Assembly: GCA_002256395.1 (NCBI GenBank)
Contig: NKJG01000010.1
Location: 1-64,000, forward strand
DNA from: Bacteroidetes bacterium B1(2017)
GTDB taxonomy: Bacteria > Bacteroidota > Bacteroidia > UKL13-3
Reading direction: 5' to 3'
DNA: 64,000 nucleotides
The position numbers and the translations under genes were made by a program. Of the stretch, positions 16,143 to 23,620 are shown piece by piece (position 1 is the stretch's first letter; each line of letters starts with the position of its first letter). The notes beneath the pieces are model-generated. The model was not told where the DNA came from and made no database searches. It was given only the letters and a program-made list of their open reading frames with translations.

Positions 16143-17591
16143 ATGAAACATGCACTTACTCTCCTACTCTTGCTTTCTTTTGACTATGTGGCGGCACAAA
16201 TTTTACCGGGACAATACTTTACGTATGGTCGCAAATCTAGAGGCGAACAACTCATCTTTTTGCCCGATAATCATTTCCAATTAATTATTGGTGAAGACAC
16301 CATTGGTGGAACTAGCACCAGTAAAAAAGGTATGCTATTGGCCATTAAATATCGCATTGATACCACCCTCCTACCACACACCTTTACCTCTATTATTTAT
16401 GATAAAAAATCGGGGAATGAATTAAAAACAACGGTAGGTTTATATAGGCAAATTGACCCCTATACGGTAGATATTATCCTTGGCATGGGTGGCTTGGGTG
16501 AGGCAAAAGAAATAGATGAAAATAGCCCAGACCTCATGCGCCTAAGCCTAAATTGCGACGAAAACTATATTAACCTGTTAAGGCTAAATGAACTTAGACC
16601 CATCCTAGGCTTCAAGCCCGAAACCAAAGAGAAATTGCTGGCCAATGGAATGAAAGAAATAAGCTATTTACAAAAATGCATTCCTATCCATAGCAGCCAA
16701 TTTCAAAGCAAAGAAATTAACGAATACACCAAAGAGGGTAAGCTAACAAAAAGAACTTTACTAGATAGTGCCAACAACCTTTTTGTTGGTCAGCAAGGGT
16801 ATTGTATTAAAGTAATTAAGTATAACAAAAACCAACAAGTAGAAGTTGAACAATGCTATAAAAATAGAACAGAACTCATGAGCTTTACAGGTAAGGTATT
16901 TCCACAGGTTACCTATGTATATGCCGACAGCAATTTAGTAGAAGTAAAACGCCTGATAAATACCGATAGCCTAAAACTCATAGTAGCTTCTCAAATTAAA
17001 TTTATATACGATAGCTATGGCGACCAAATTGATTGGGAATACTACTATACCGATGGATCAAAAAAACCTGATACCCTAAAATCAAACCTAATTTTGCACA
17101 TACAAAATTGGATTGCTTCTCATGCCTTATACCCACAAACCTATGAGCCTATACTTTTTGGCTATGTAAAAGAAAGCAGCATTTTAAGTAATAATATAAA
17201 AGAAGCCAATAGCGAGAAATATTCCATATACCTAGAGTTCTACTTAAACGACTCTAACAATGTGAAACAGAAATTTACGGGTGATTTTCAGTTCGACTAT
17301 CAATATGAGCTCGATGCGATTGCCTATAAAACAGAGCACACAGGCAACTCAACCAATTACTCGTGGAGCGATAGAGATTTTGACGATTGGAAAGCCATCT
17401 ATTGCAAAGCTCCCACTGCCGAAGAGCTAAAACAAAAGGAACTCAAAAACAAAGAGCAAATGGAAAAGACCCTAAGCATCCTTGATGAGGCCCTAAAAGG
17501 CGATAACCCCGACATAACAATCTCGGGCGATATGGATAAGAAGACGCTGAGAGAAACGCGGAGAGCCTTGAAGAAGGCAGCGAAGAAATAG
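16143..17591 (+). CDS. Secreted protein of unknown function
   Basis: The 482-residue protein has a signal peptide (MKHALTLLLLLSFDYVAAQ). The mature N-terminus, GQYFTYGRKSRGEQLIFLPDNHFQLIIGED, resembles a beta-sandwich sensor-like region of about 120 residues. The middle part (about 190-390) is rich in Lys, Tyr and Asp, with repeated strands such as YCIKVIKYNKNQQVEVEQCY, which is suggestive of MORN- or toxin-antidote-like beta repeats. The last 60 residues are a charged helix rich in Lys and Glu. No T9SS sorting domain is present, so it is probably periplasmic. I recognise no family. Confidence 0.65.
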   Translation: MKHALTLLLLLSFDYVAAQILPGQYFTYGRKSRGEQLIFLPDNHFQLIIGEDTIGGTSTSKKGMLLAIKYRIDTTLLPHTFTSIIYDKKSGNELKTTVGLYRQIDPYTVDIILGMGGLGEAKEIDENSPDLMRLSLNCDENYINLLRLNELRPILGFKPETKEKLLANGMKEISYLQKCIPIHSSQFQSKEINEYTKEGKLTKRTLLDSANNLFVGQQGYCIKVIKYNKNQQVEVEQCYKNRTELMSFTGKVFPQVTYVYADSNLVEVKRLINTDSLKLIVASQIKFIYDSYGDQIDWEYYYTDGSKKPDTLKSNLILHIQNWIASHALYPQTYEPILFGYVKESSILSNNIKEANSEKYSIYLEFYLNDSNNVKQKFTGDFQFDYQYELDAIAYKTEHTGNSTNYSWSDRDFDDWKAIYCKAPTAEELKQKELKNKEQMEKTLSILDEALKGDNPDITISGDMDKKTLRETRRALKKAAKK

Positions 17592-17732
17592 AAGGCATGG
17601 CTTGCCTGCCTCCGCTAAAGCTACGGCAGACAAAGCATGGCATGGCATGGATGTGCGCTGCGCTTACTTAGGCATGGTAAGACCTGCGGAAGGCAAACGG
17701 CCAGAAGCCAGAAGCTAGAAGCCAGTTGCCAT
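17592..17732 (+). repeat. GCATGG modular hairpin element, copy D, plus AGAAGC-type array
   Basis: It begins at the very base after the stop codon ending at 17591. The module order is the same as in copy C, ending with GGCATGGTAAGACCTGCGG near 17690, and it then passes into CCAGAAGC/TAGAAGC words to about 17730. Confidence 0.7.
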
Positions 17733-17817
17733 TCTTTAGAGGCTGTTGCGGTTTACGTAGGAAGTTAAATATAGGTGAAAATGGTAGAAAAGAATTAATA
17801 TTTGTAAACGAAAACAT

Positions 17818-18357
17818 ATGATTGAACTAGACTATACCCTTCAAGAAAACGATTTTTTAGAATTTCAACTTTACTTTTTTAAGAGTGAAGGAAAATTCAA
17901 ATCTATACTACTTAAAACATGGATGGTCTTTATGATGTTTGTAGGTGTTTTTATTGGGTTTTCAATCTGGAAGAATCTTTTTTTTGAGGCAGCAGTTGTG
18001 GCAGTAATGTCTATTATTGTTTCCTTTATTCATCCATGGAGGATGAGACGTACGTATAAAAAAATATTAAAGAAAGACTGCAAAGTTTTTGAAAGCAGAT
18101 TAAATACTCCCTTTCATTTACTGGTGGATGAAAACCAATTTCATATAAAAAGTATACTTGGCGATACAAACTTAAATCGAAATCAACTTGCCAAAATTGT
18201 AGAAACAGGCACTCATTTCTTTGTTAAATTTAAGTTAGAAGCGGTAATAATTCCTAAGAGCGGTCTGAGCCAAATAGAACAACTTAGAGCCGACCTAAAA
18301 CAAGTAGCACTAACGAACCAAATAGAATACAAAGAAGATTTGAATTGGAAATGGTAA
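17818..18357 (+). CDS. YcxB-like membrane protein
   Basis: The 179-residue protein opens with a soluble beta-rich stretch (IELDYTLQENDFLEFQLYF). Two adjacent transmembrane segments follow (about 38-55 and 60-77), and then a C-terminal domain with FHLLVDENQFHIKS, HFFVKFKLEAVIIPKSGLS. This layout matches the YcxB-like family: N-terminal strand, two helices, then a PH-like cytoplasmic domain. The molecular role of the family is unknown. Copy E of the GCATGG element starts 8 nt after its stop. Confidence 0.7.
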   Translation: MIELDYTLQENDFLEFQLYFFKSEGKFKSILLKTWMVFMMFVGVFIGFSIWKNLFFEAAVVAVMSIIVSFIHPWRMRRTYKKILKKDCKVFESRLNTPFHLLVDENQFHIKSILGDTNLNRNQLAKIVETGTHFFVKFKLEAVIIPKSGLSQIEQLRADLKQVALTNQIEYKEDLNWKW

Positions 18358-18364
18358 TAGAAAG

Positions 18365-18519
18365 AAGGCATGGCATTGCCTGCCTCCGCTAAAGCTACGG
18401 CAGACAAAGCATGGCGTTGCATGGTCGTAAGCTTCGCATACTTAGGCATGGTATGACCTGCGGCGGGGAGTGCTTCGACGGGCTCAGCTACCTTGCAGGT
18501 CCCTGAGTTTATCGAAGGG
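18365..18519 (+). repeat. GCATGG modular hairpin element, copy E, with adjoining TTCGA inverted repeat
   Basis: The element occupies about 18365-18466 with the same module order as copies C and D. It continues directly into an inverted repeat at 18472-18519, with CTTCGACGGGCTCAG facing CTGAGTTTATCGAAG. That is a degenerate form of the CTTCGAC...GTCGAAG repeat common in many genomes. Confidence 0.65.
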
Positions 18520-18729
18520 TAATTCCTTTCGAAAGAAGATTAACATTTCTTATTCAGTGCAATCTTCGAAGAATGTTCTTTTCTTTTTCCTTGGATGAAA
18601 TTTCCTCTAGCGTAACAAATTTTCTAAAAAGGCACAAACAGTATTTTATTTTCAATTAAAATTCAACCTCAAAGAAGCATTTTCTTAATTGAAGATTTTG
18701 TCACTTTTTTGCTTGCCCAAAAAAATAAT

Positions 18730-18776
18730 CCCGATAGCTATCGGGAAAAAAAAAGGGCACCAACGGAACCCTTTTT
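18730..18776. terminator. Palindrome CCCGATAGCTATCGGG and intrinsic terminator
   Basis: A perfect 16-bp palindrome at 18730-18745 is followed by nine A, GGG, an 11-nt loop, CCC and five T. The second structure reads as an intrinsic terminator on either strand. No gene ends close by; the nearest is the YcxB-like gene at 18357. Confidence 0.55.
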
Positions 18777-18851
18777 GAGAAAGAGTAAGAGAAACAGAAA
18801 GAGGTTTTTTTTTTCTTGCTCTTTCTCCTTCTCCTTCTCCTTCTCCTTCTC
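18777..18851. repeat. Purine/pyrimidine tract with CTTCTC hexamer repeat
   Basis: A run of G and A (about 18777-18805) faces a run of T and C (about 18806-18850) that includes at least four copies of TTCTCC in tandem. The two halves can pair (GAGAAAGAG with CTCTTTCTC) into a long imperfect hairpin. Confidence 0.6.
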
Positions 18852-18883
18852 AGCTATTCTTCTTTAGAAAAACCGCCCGACCT

Positions 18884-19036
18884 ATAGCTTTAACGCCAGC
18901 AAATGTGAAAGGACTTTTTTGCGGGCCGGCCTGTGCAAGCATACCACGAGCAAGGCCTATGTTGAAACAAAATCTGGCCTTGCGGCTTGGTATGCGCTGA
19001 GAAAAAGTGCTTTCTACATTTGCCAGTTAAAGCTAT
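18884..19036. repeat. Long imperfect hairpin of about 150 nt (structured RNA or miniature element)
   Basis: The outer arms are 18884-18920 (ATAGCTTTAAC, then GCAAATGTGAAAG) and 19000-19036, their near reverse complement. The inner arms are 18935-18957 and 18976-18995, where GCATACCA and GCAAGGCC recur. The outer and inner arms nest in order, so the whole stretch folds back on itself. The rest of the 896-bp gap between the YcxB-like gene and the MmcQ-like gene at 19254 is AT-rich and shows no gene. Confidence 0.6.
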
Positions 19037-19253
19037 GACGTCTTGATTTTTTGTTTCTTTTTCATCAAGGAAAAAGAAAAGAACAAATGATGAAGGAAAC
19101 CATTCTTAAGAGAACAACTTATCAGGAAAGGAAATTATTCTAAGCTTAATAGAAAGAAAATAACTCAACATAGAAAAACCTTCATCAATTAAAAAGAAAA
19201 GAAAAATCTTATATTCATAGTTTAATTAAAAATCCCAAGCGCAAGCAACAACT

Positions 19254-19580
19254 ATGGTAACCCTTGAAACCTTCCGCAAAATTGCCCTTGCATTTCCCGA
19301 TGCAAGCGAAGAACCTCACTTCGAAAAAACCTCCTTTAGGGTAAAGAAAAAAATCTTCGCCACCTACGATGCTAAAACAAATAGAGCCTGCCTAAAACTC
19401 TCAGAACTACAACAAGACCTCTACTCTATTGCCGCCAAAGAAATTATCTACCCCGTACCCAACAAATGGGGCAAACAAGGCTGGACTTTAGTAGAATTAT
19501 CGGCAGTTAAGAGTGTTTTATTTAAAGAAGCAGTAGCAACGGCGTATGAAGAGGTGGCGGGGAAAGTCGCGGGTCGCTAG
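19254..19580 (+). CDS. MmcQ/YjbR family protein
   Basis: The 108-residue protein carries the family pattern: ALAFPDASEEPHFEKTSFRVKKKIFA in the first half, CLKLS in the middle, and VPNKWGKQGWTLVELSAV near the end. The family has a CyaY-like DNA-binding fold; its function is not established. The last codons (EEVAGKVAGR and stop) are built from the GCGACC-type repeat that follows, so the repeat has replaced or extended the natural C-terminus. The start is ATG at 19254. Confidence 0.85.
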   Translation: MVTLETFRKIALAFPDASEEPHFEKTSFRVKKKIFATYDAKTNRACLKLSELQQDLYSIAAKEIIYPVPNKWGKQGWTLVELSAVKSVLFKEAVATAYEEVAGKVAGR

Positions 19581-19735
19581 TCGCAGTGGAAGGGGAAGGT
19601 CGCTAGTCGCTGGTCGCTGGTAGGCTGGTGAAGGGGAAGGTCGCTGGTCGCTAGTCGGCTGGTAACTTTTACAAAAAACCCGCGACCAGCGACCAGCGAC
19701 TCGCGACCTTCTTCACCACCCGCGACTTTCTCCCA
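19562..19735. repeat. Inverted GCGACC-type array
   Basis: The left part (19562-19663) holds repeated GGTCGCTGGTCGCTAGTCG words in one direction. After an AT-rich centre (AACTTTTACAAAAAA), the right part (about 19677-19732) holds CCCGCGACCAGCGACC words in the other. The two arms can form a long imperfect hairpin. The left arm overlaps the 3' end of the MmcQ-like gene. Confidence 0.7.
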
Positions 19736-19770
19736 TAAAATTGATTAATATTGCATACACAAACAAAAAA

Positions 19771-19823
19771 GCCAGCTGCCAGCTGCCAACTGCCAGAAGC
19801 CAGAAGCCAGAAGCTAGCTGCCA
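19771..19823. repeat. CCAGCTG/CCAGAAG short repeat array
   Basis: About seven imperfect copies of a 7-bp word (GCCAGCT, GCCAACT, GCCAGAA, GCTAGCT) lie in tandem just before the cytochrome gene. It is the same kind of array as at 16008 and 17698. Confidence 0.65.
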
Positions 19824-19839
19824 TCAACCCATACTCACC

Positions 19840-20169
19840 ATGAAATACACGCTCCTAATCATCTCCGCTATTTTAGTATCAAGCTGCTTCTCGGCCAAGA
19901 TGCTAGCCACTCCTACACAAACAGATTTAGACCGCGTAAATACAAAGTACCCTGCCTACAATTTAATGCAAGTAAACGAAGGCAAACGCCTTTACGAAAG
20001 CTATTGCGCCGGCTGCCATAAACTAAAAAACCCCGCATCCAAAACCGAAGAACGCTGGAAAGAAATTGTTCCTAAAATGGTTGTCAAGGCAAAGAAGAAA
20101 GATATTGTGATTGATGAAAACTCCCAGGCGCTTATTTTGGAGTACCTTGTTACGATGAGTAAGAAGTAG
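19840..20169 (+). CDS. c-type cytochrome lipoprotein
   Basis: The start is the ATG at 19840; the frame is open further upstream but there runs through the short repeat array. MKYTLLIISAILVSSC is a lipoprotein signal with the acylated Cys at 16. The 109-residue protein has one haem-binding CAGCH motif (YESYCAGCHKLKNP), and the distal methionine is probably in IVPKMV. A single-domain cytochrome c of this size carries electrons in the periplasm, anchored to a membrane. The redox partner is not evident; the downstream gene overlaps by 1 nt and encodes another lipoprotein. Confidence 0.82.
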   Translation: MKYTLLIISAILVSSCFSAKMLATPTQTDLDRVNTKYPAYNLMQVNEGKRLYESYCAGCHKLKNPASKTEERWKEIVPKMVVKAKKKDIVIDENSQALILEYLVTMSKK

Positions 20170-20732
20170 TGGAAAGCGTGAGGCTTGAAAGCGTGAAGCT
20201 TGAGGATGCTTTGCTAGCCGAAGCTTTAGCGAAGGTTAGTGATTTGGCAATTTTCTTGCTGGTAATTGGCAGTCTTTTGCTTCTTGTTTCATGTGATGAA
20301 AACAATACTCATTCTTCCGATAATAGAAATGAACAGAAATCAGATAGCGGAATATTTTTATCTCCTAGCCAATTTACGCCCATAACTTTTTTGCAGTCTG
20401 TTACACCAAAAACCAAAGTCGACTCGAGTTTAAATACTTTTGTGATATACACTCATTTTCCAGCAGATTGGGTAAAAGCCTCATATATCGACACCTTACT
20501 TACCCTTCTCAACTCGCAACAAAAATGCATGTGTGTGAAGGATCCAATGGGCTCTTATATACCATTTGATAAACAAGCCACTATTGGAGGATATGCGCAA
20601 CTATTTTTATTATCCTATATTCATAAAACCCCTCTTGATCTTGGGTTGTATTGCTGCCCTATTGGGGATAAAAAGGTGATGGAGGAAATTTTGAGGTGGT
20701 GGAAGGGAAACAAAAAGGTAACTGGAAATTAG
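20169..20732 (+). CDS. Lipoprotein of unknown function (start uncertain)
   Basis: The longest version uses a GTG at 20169 that overlaps the cytochrome stop by 1 nt. Its first 25 residues (ESVRLESVKLEDALLAEALAK) are low-complexity and repeat-derived, so a later start near the TTG at 20244 is likelier. That would leave LAIFLLVIGSLLLLVSC as a lipoprotein signal. The mature part of about 145 residues contains TFVIYTHFPADWVKASYID and a CMC pair, plus a CC pair near the C-terminus. I recognise no family. Co-transcription with the cytochrome gene is likely. Confidence 0.55.
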   Translation: MESVRLESVKLEDALLAEALAKVSDLAIFLLVIGSLLLLVSCDENNTHSSDNRNEQKSDSGIFLSPSQFTPITFLQSVTPKTKVDSSLNTFVIYTHFPADWVKASYIDTLLTLLNSQQKCMCVKDPMGSYIPFDKQATIGGYAQLFLLSYIHKTPLDLGLYCCPIGDKKVMEEILRWWKGNKKVTGN

Positions 20733-20948
20733 TTTCAGTTGTTTATGGCTGAACCGAAACTCTTTTTGAAGGGGGAATTTCTTATTGCTATTTGGCTTTT
20801 AATCTAATTTGGGTAAATCTCTTTTTTAGTATCACAATCAGGTTCTTAATTTTTTAGGGTTAATTTCTTGTGCGTTAAAAAATATCATTTGTGATATATA
20901 TCAATATTTTATTATGGGAAACCCCTATTTATTGACTTTTTAAATTGT

Positions 20949-20956
20949 TATGTTTG
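20949..20956 (+). promoter_or_regulatory. Bacteroidota -7 promoter element in the 20733-21305 spacer
   Basis: TATGTTTG matches TAnnTTTG exactly and lies 60 nt before a 54-codon reading frame at 21017. A TTG at 20932-20934 is closer than the ideal -33 spacing. An AT-rich dyad, ATATCA-TTTG-TGATAT, lies upstream near 20880-20898. Confidence 0.35.
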
Positions 20957-21016
20957 AAAAAGCAATCCCCAAGCGCTTAGTGTATTCTCAATAAGTGTAT
21001 TGCTAGTATAACAACT

Positions 21017-21181
21017 ATGAATATGAAACTATCAAAACCCCTCCTATCACATCTTTACATTCCATTATTTCATTTAATTACGAACAAGATGGGTAACTCA
21101 TATTTACATCATTTTGTCCAGAAGGATTTTTCTAATGAGTTTTTATTAAATATAGCTGGCCCCCCAACAATCTCTGTTTAA
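21017..21181 (+). CDS. Possible small peptide gene of 54 residues
   Basis: An open frame runs from the ATG at 21017 (or 21023) to a TAA at 21179-21181, with a -7 promoter element 60 nt upstream. The peptide starts MNMKLSKPLLSHLYIPLF, has SYLHHFVQKDFSNEFLL in the middle and ends NIAGPPTISV. Its size and promoter would fit a regulator or a modified-peptide precursor, but no modifying enzyme is nearby. It may be chance. It is the only coding candidate in this 573-bp gap. Confidence 0.3.
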   Translation: MNMKLSKPLLSHLYIPLFHLITNKMGNSYLHHFVQKDFSNEFLLNIAGPPTISV

Positions 21182-21305
21182 GAGCAGAATTGAAACTAAT
21201 CTGCACATAATAAAAATTTAATTCGATATAAACGCAGCTATTTATCTCCTTCCACAAAAAAAGGAAGAATTAATAAATGTAATAGCATAAAATGAACTAG
21301 GAAAA

Positions 21306-22031
21306 ATGAGAAATCCGAAATGGCATAGAGATGAAATAATTTTGGCTTTGGATTTATATCATGACAAAAACCTGGGGTCAATAGATTCAAGAAATCCAAA
21401 GATAATTGAGTTATCAAAACTATTAAATAAACTTCCTATTTTTGACAATAAACCTGATCAACAAACATTTCGAAACCCAAATGGAGTGACCCTAAAGCTT
21501 TCAAACTTTAAGGCCATTGACCCAAATTATGGTGGGAAAGGCATGAATTCATTTAGTAAACTAGATAAGGAGGTTTTTGAAGAATTTAGCTCAGATATTA
21601 AATTACTAAATAAGATTGCAAATGAAATAAAGAAAATCTCAACGAATTCAGTGCTCTCGAAGGAAATAGCAAATATTGAAAACGACGATTTAAGTGAAAC
21701 AGATAGTGTTAAGGAGGGTCAAGTATTATATAAATTACATAAGGTTAGAGAACGGGATAGAAAAATAATTGATGCCAAAAAGAAAAGAGTAATAAAAGAA
21801 AAAGGTGAACTAAGATGTGAAGCATGCAATTTCAATTTTGAAACAACTTACGGCGAATTGGGAAAGGGGTATATAGAATGTCACCATTTAATTCCTCTAG
21901 CAAACTTTCAAGAAAACAAGGTAACCAAGTTAGAAGATTTGGCATTGCTTTGCTCTAATTGCCATAGTATGATACATAGGGATTTAAATATTAGTTCAAT
22001 TATTGAATTTAAGAAATCTATTAAAACTTAA
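21306..22031 (+). CDS. HNH endonuclease, McrA-like
   Basis: The 241-residue protein has an N-terminal domain opening NPKWHRDEIILALDLYHD, with FRNPNGVTLKLSNFKAIDPNY, the type found in front of McrA-like HNH nucleases. The C-terminal HNH domain has zinc-type cysteines at 171/174 and 216/219 (CEAC and CSNC), and the catalytic core ECHHLIPL with His 193 and 194, then MIHRD. It should cut DNA, possibly only modified DNA as McrA-type enzymes do. It lies 244 bp upstream of an m5C methyltransferase and may be its restriction partner or a stand-alone type IV enzyme. The region has higher A+T by eye than the flanking housekeeping genes. Confidence 0.83.
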   Translation: MRNPKWHRDEIILALDLYHDKNLGSIDSRNPKIIELSKLLNKLPIFDNKPDQQTFRNPNGVTLKLSNFKAIDPNYGGKGMNSFSKLDKEVFEEFSSDIKLLNKIANEIKKISTNSVLSKEIANIENDDLSETDSVKEGQVLYKLHKVRERDRKIIDAKKKRVIKEKGELRCEACNFNFETTYGELGKGYIECHHLIPLANFQENKVTKLEDLALLCSNCHSMIHRDLNISSIIEFKKSIKT

Positions 22032-22275
22032 AAAAATTTATAAATCAAGATTTACTCCCTCATTAATTGTTTTAATTAGGTGATTTACATATTGATCAAA
22101 ATTGTAATCGTTAATAAAACAATGATAAGTTATTTTAATAATCCTTTTTATTGTTAAATTAAAGGTACATTAAATAATTTCAAGGGTTCTTTCATATTTG
22201 TAAATTCAAGAATTGCGTGGTAATTTGAAAGGCAAGTTAATTTAAAGATATAAAAAAAAGGATTAGTTAAAAAAA

Positions 22276-23559
22276 ATGAAATTTATAGATTTGTTTGCGG
22301 GCCTAGGCGGATTTCATAAAGCACTGCATGAACTAGGCCATGAATGTGTTTTTGCCAGTGAATTGAACCCTGCGCTAAGAGAAACATATAAGGTAAATTG
22401 GGGTAAAGACATAGCCATTTATGGTGATATAAAAAAAATAGTTCAGGAAACCCCAGAAATAATTCCAGCCCATGATATATTATGTGCAGGTTTTCCTTGT
22501 CAACCATTTTCCAAAGCAGGTAAACAATTAGGTAGAGATGATGAAAGAGGTACTTTATTCGATGAAATTGTCAAAATACTTGAATTAAGAAATCCCAAAT
22601 TTTTCATTTTAGAGAATGTTCGTTTTATTGCAAAACACAACAACGAGGAAACTTGGAACGCAATGAAAGTTGAATTCCAAAGACTTGGATACCAGGTTGA
22701 CCATCGAGATTATTCCCCTCACGATTTTGGAATCCCACAACATCGACAAAGAATTTTTATTGTTGGGGAATTAGGTAAGTCCGGCTTGAAAAATTTCAGT
22801 TTTGACAAAGTAGATTTACATAAGAAAAAAATAGTTGAATTGAATAAATTTATTGGAATTAACCCTTCTAGTGCAAAGAAAATTCCAAAAGCAAATATAG
22901 ATTGCATTAATCTTTGGCAAGAATTTATAGATGCACTTCCAAAAGATTTGAAAATTCCAGGTTTTCCAATTTGGGGAATGGAATTTGGAGCAGACTACCC
23001 TTTTGAAGAAAAATATCCATTTTTACTATCAAAAAAAGAGTTAGGAGATTTTAAGGGAAACTTTGGGATTTCTTTAAAGGGAATGACTAAAGAGGAGCAA
23101 TTAGCAAATTTGCCAAGTTATGCGAGGGTTGAAAGTCCATTTCCAAATTGGAAAAAACGATATATTAAACAGAATAGATTATTTTTTTTAGAAAATGAAA
23201 AATATATAAAAAAAGTTGTCAAAAAAATTTCCGAATTACCTTCACAAAGTTGGCAAAAATTGGAATGGAATGTTGGTGATGGTAAAAGGGAAATTGGAAA
23301 ATATATTTTGCAATTTAGAGCATCTGGAATTAGAGTAAAAAAAGCAGATTACTTTCCATCACTTGTTTGTTCAAATACTCAAATTCCAATTATTGGTTGG
23401 GAAGGACGCTACCTTTCCAGAAAAGAGGGTCTGAAACTTCAATCCCTTTCAGGATTAAAGTTACCTTCAAACGATAATGCAGCTTTCAAGGCGCTTGGGA
23501 ATGCTGTAAATTCAGAAATTGTGAAATTAATTGCAGAAAATTTATTAGCAAACAATTAA
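22276..23559 (+). CDS. DNA (cytosine-5-)-methyltransferase
   Basis: All landmark motifs are present in order: motif I FIDLFAGLGGFHKAL, motif IV GFPCQPFSKAGKQ with catalytic Cys 75, motif VI ENVR, motif VIII QHRQRIFIVGE, and motifs IX-X near LQSLSGLKLP and KALGNAVNSEIVKLIAENLL. The target-recognition region lies between about residues 180 and 360; its sequence specificity cannot be read by eye. The enzyme methylates C5 of cytosine and should protect host DNA from the associated nucleases. It is the first gene of a probable four-gene operon, followed after 61 nt by a GHKL ATPase. Confidence 0.93.
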   Translation: MKFIDLFAGLGGFHKALHELGHECVFASELNPALRETYKVNWGKDIAIYGDIKKIVQETPEIIPAHDILCAGFPCQPFSKAGKQLGRDDERGTLFDEIVKILELRNPKFFILENVRFIAKHNNEETWNAMKVEFQRLGYQVDHRDYSPHDFGIPQHRQRIFIVGELGKSGLKNFSFDKVDLHKKKIVELNKFIGINPSSAKKIPKANIDCINLWQEFIDALPKDLKIPGFPIWGMEFGADYPFEEKYPFLLSKKELGDFKGNFGISLKGMTKEEQLANLPSYARVESPFPNWKKRYIKQNRLFFLENEKYIKKVVKKISELPSQSWQKLEWNVGDGKREIGKYILQFRASGIRVKKADYFPSLVCSNTQIPIIGWEGRYLSRKEGLKLQSLSGLKLPSNDNAAFKALGNAVNSEIVKLIAENLLANN

Positions 23560-23620
23560 AACTCTATTTTTTTTTAACAAAAAGGTAAAAATTCTATAAT
23601 AAAATTAATGGATACATAAA

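Noticed and set aside
18720..18850. Insertion sequence or prophage end in the 18.4-19.25 kb gap
   Set aside because: No transposase, integrase or tRNA remnant is visible; the stretch holds only palindromes, tracts and a long hairpin.
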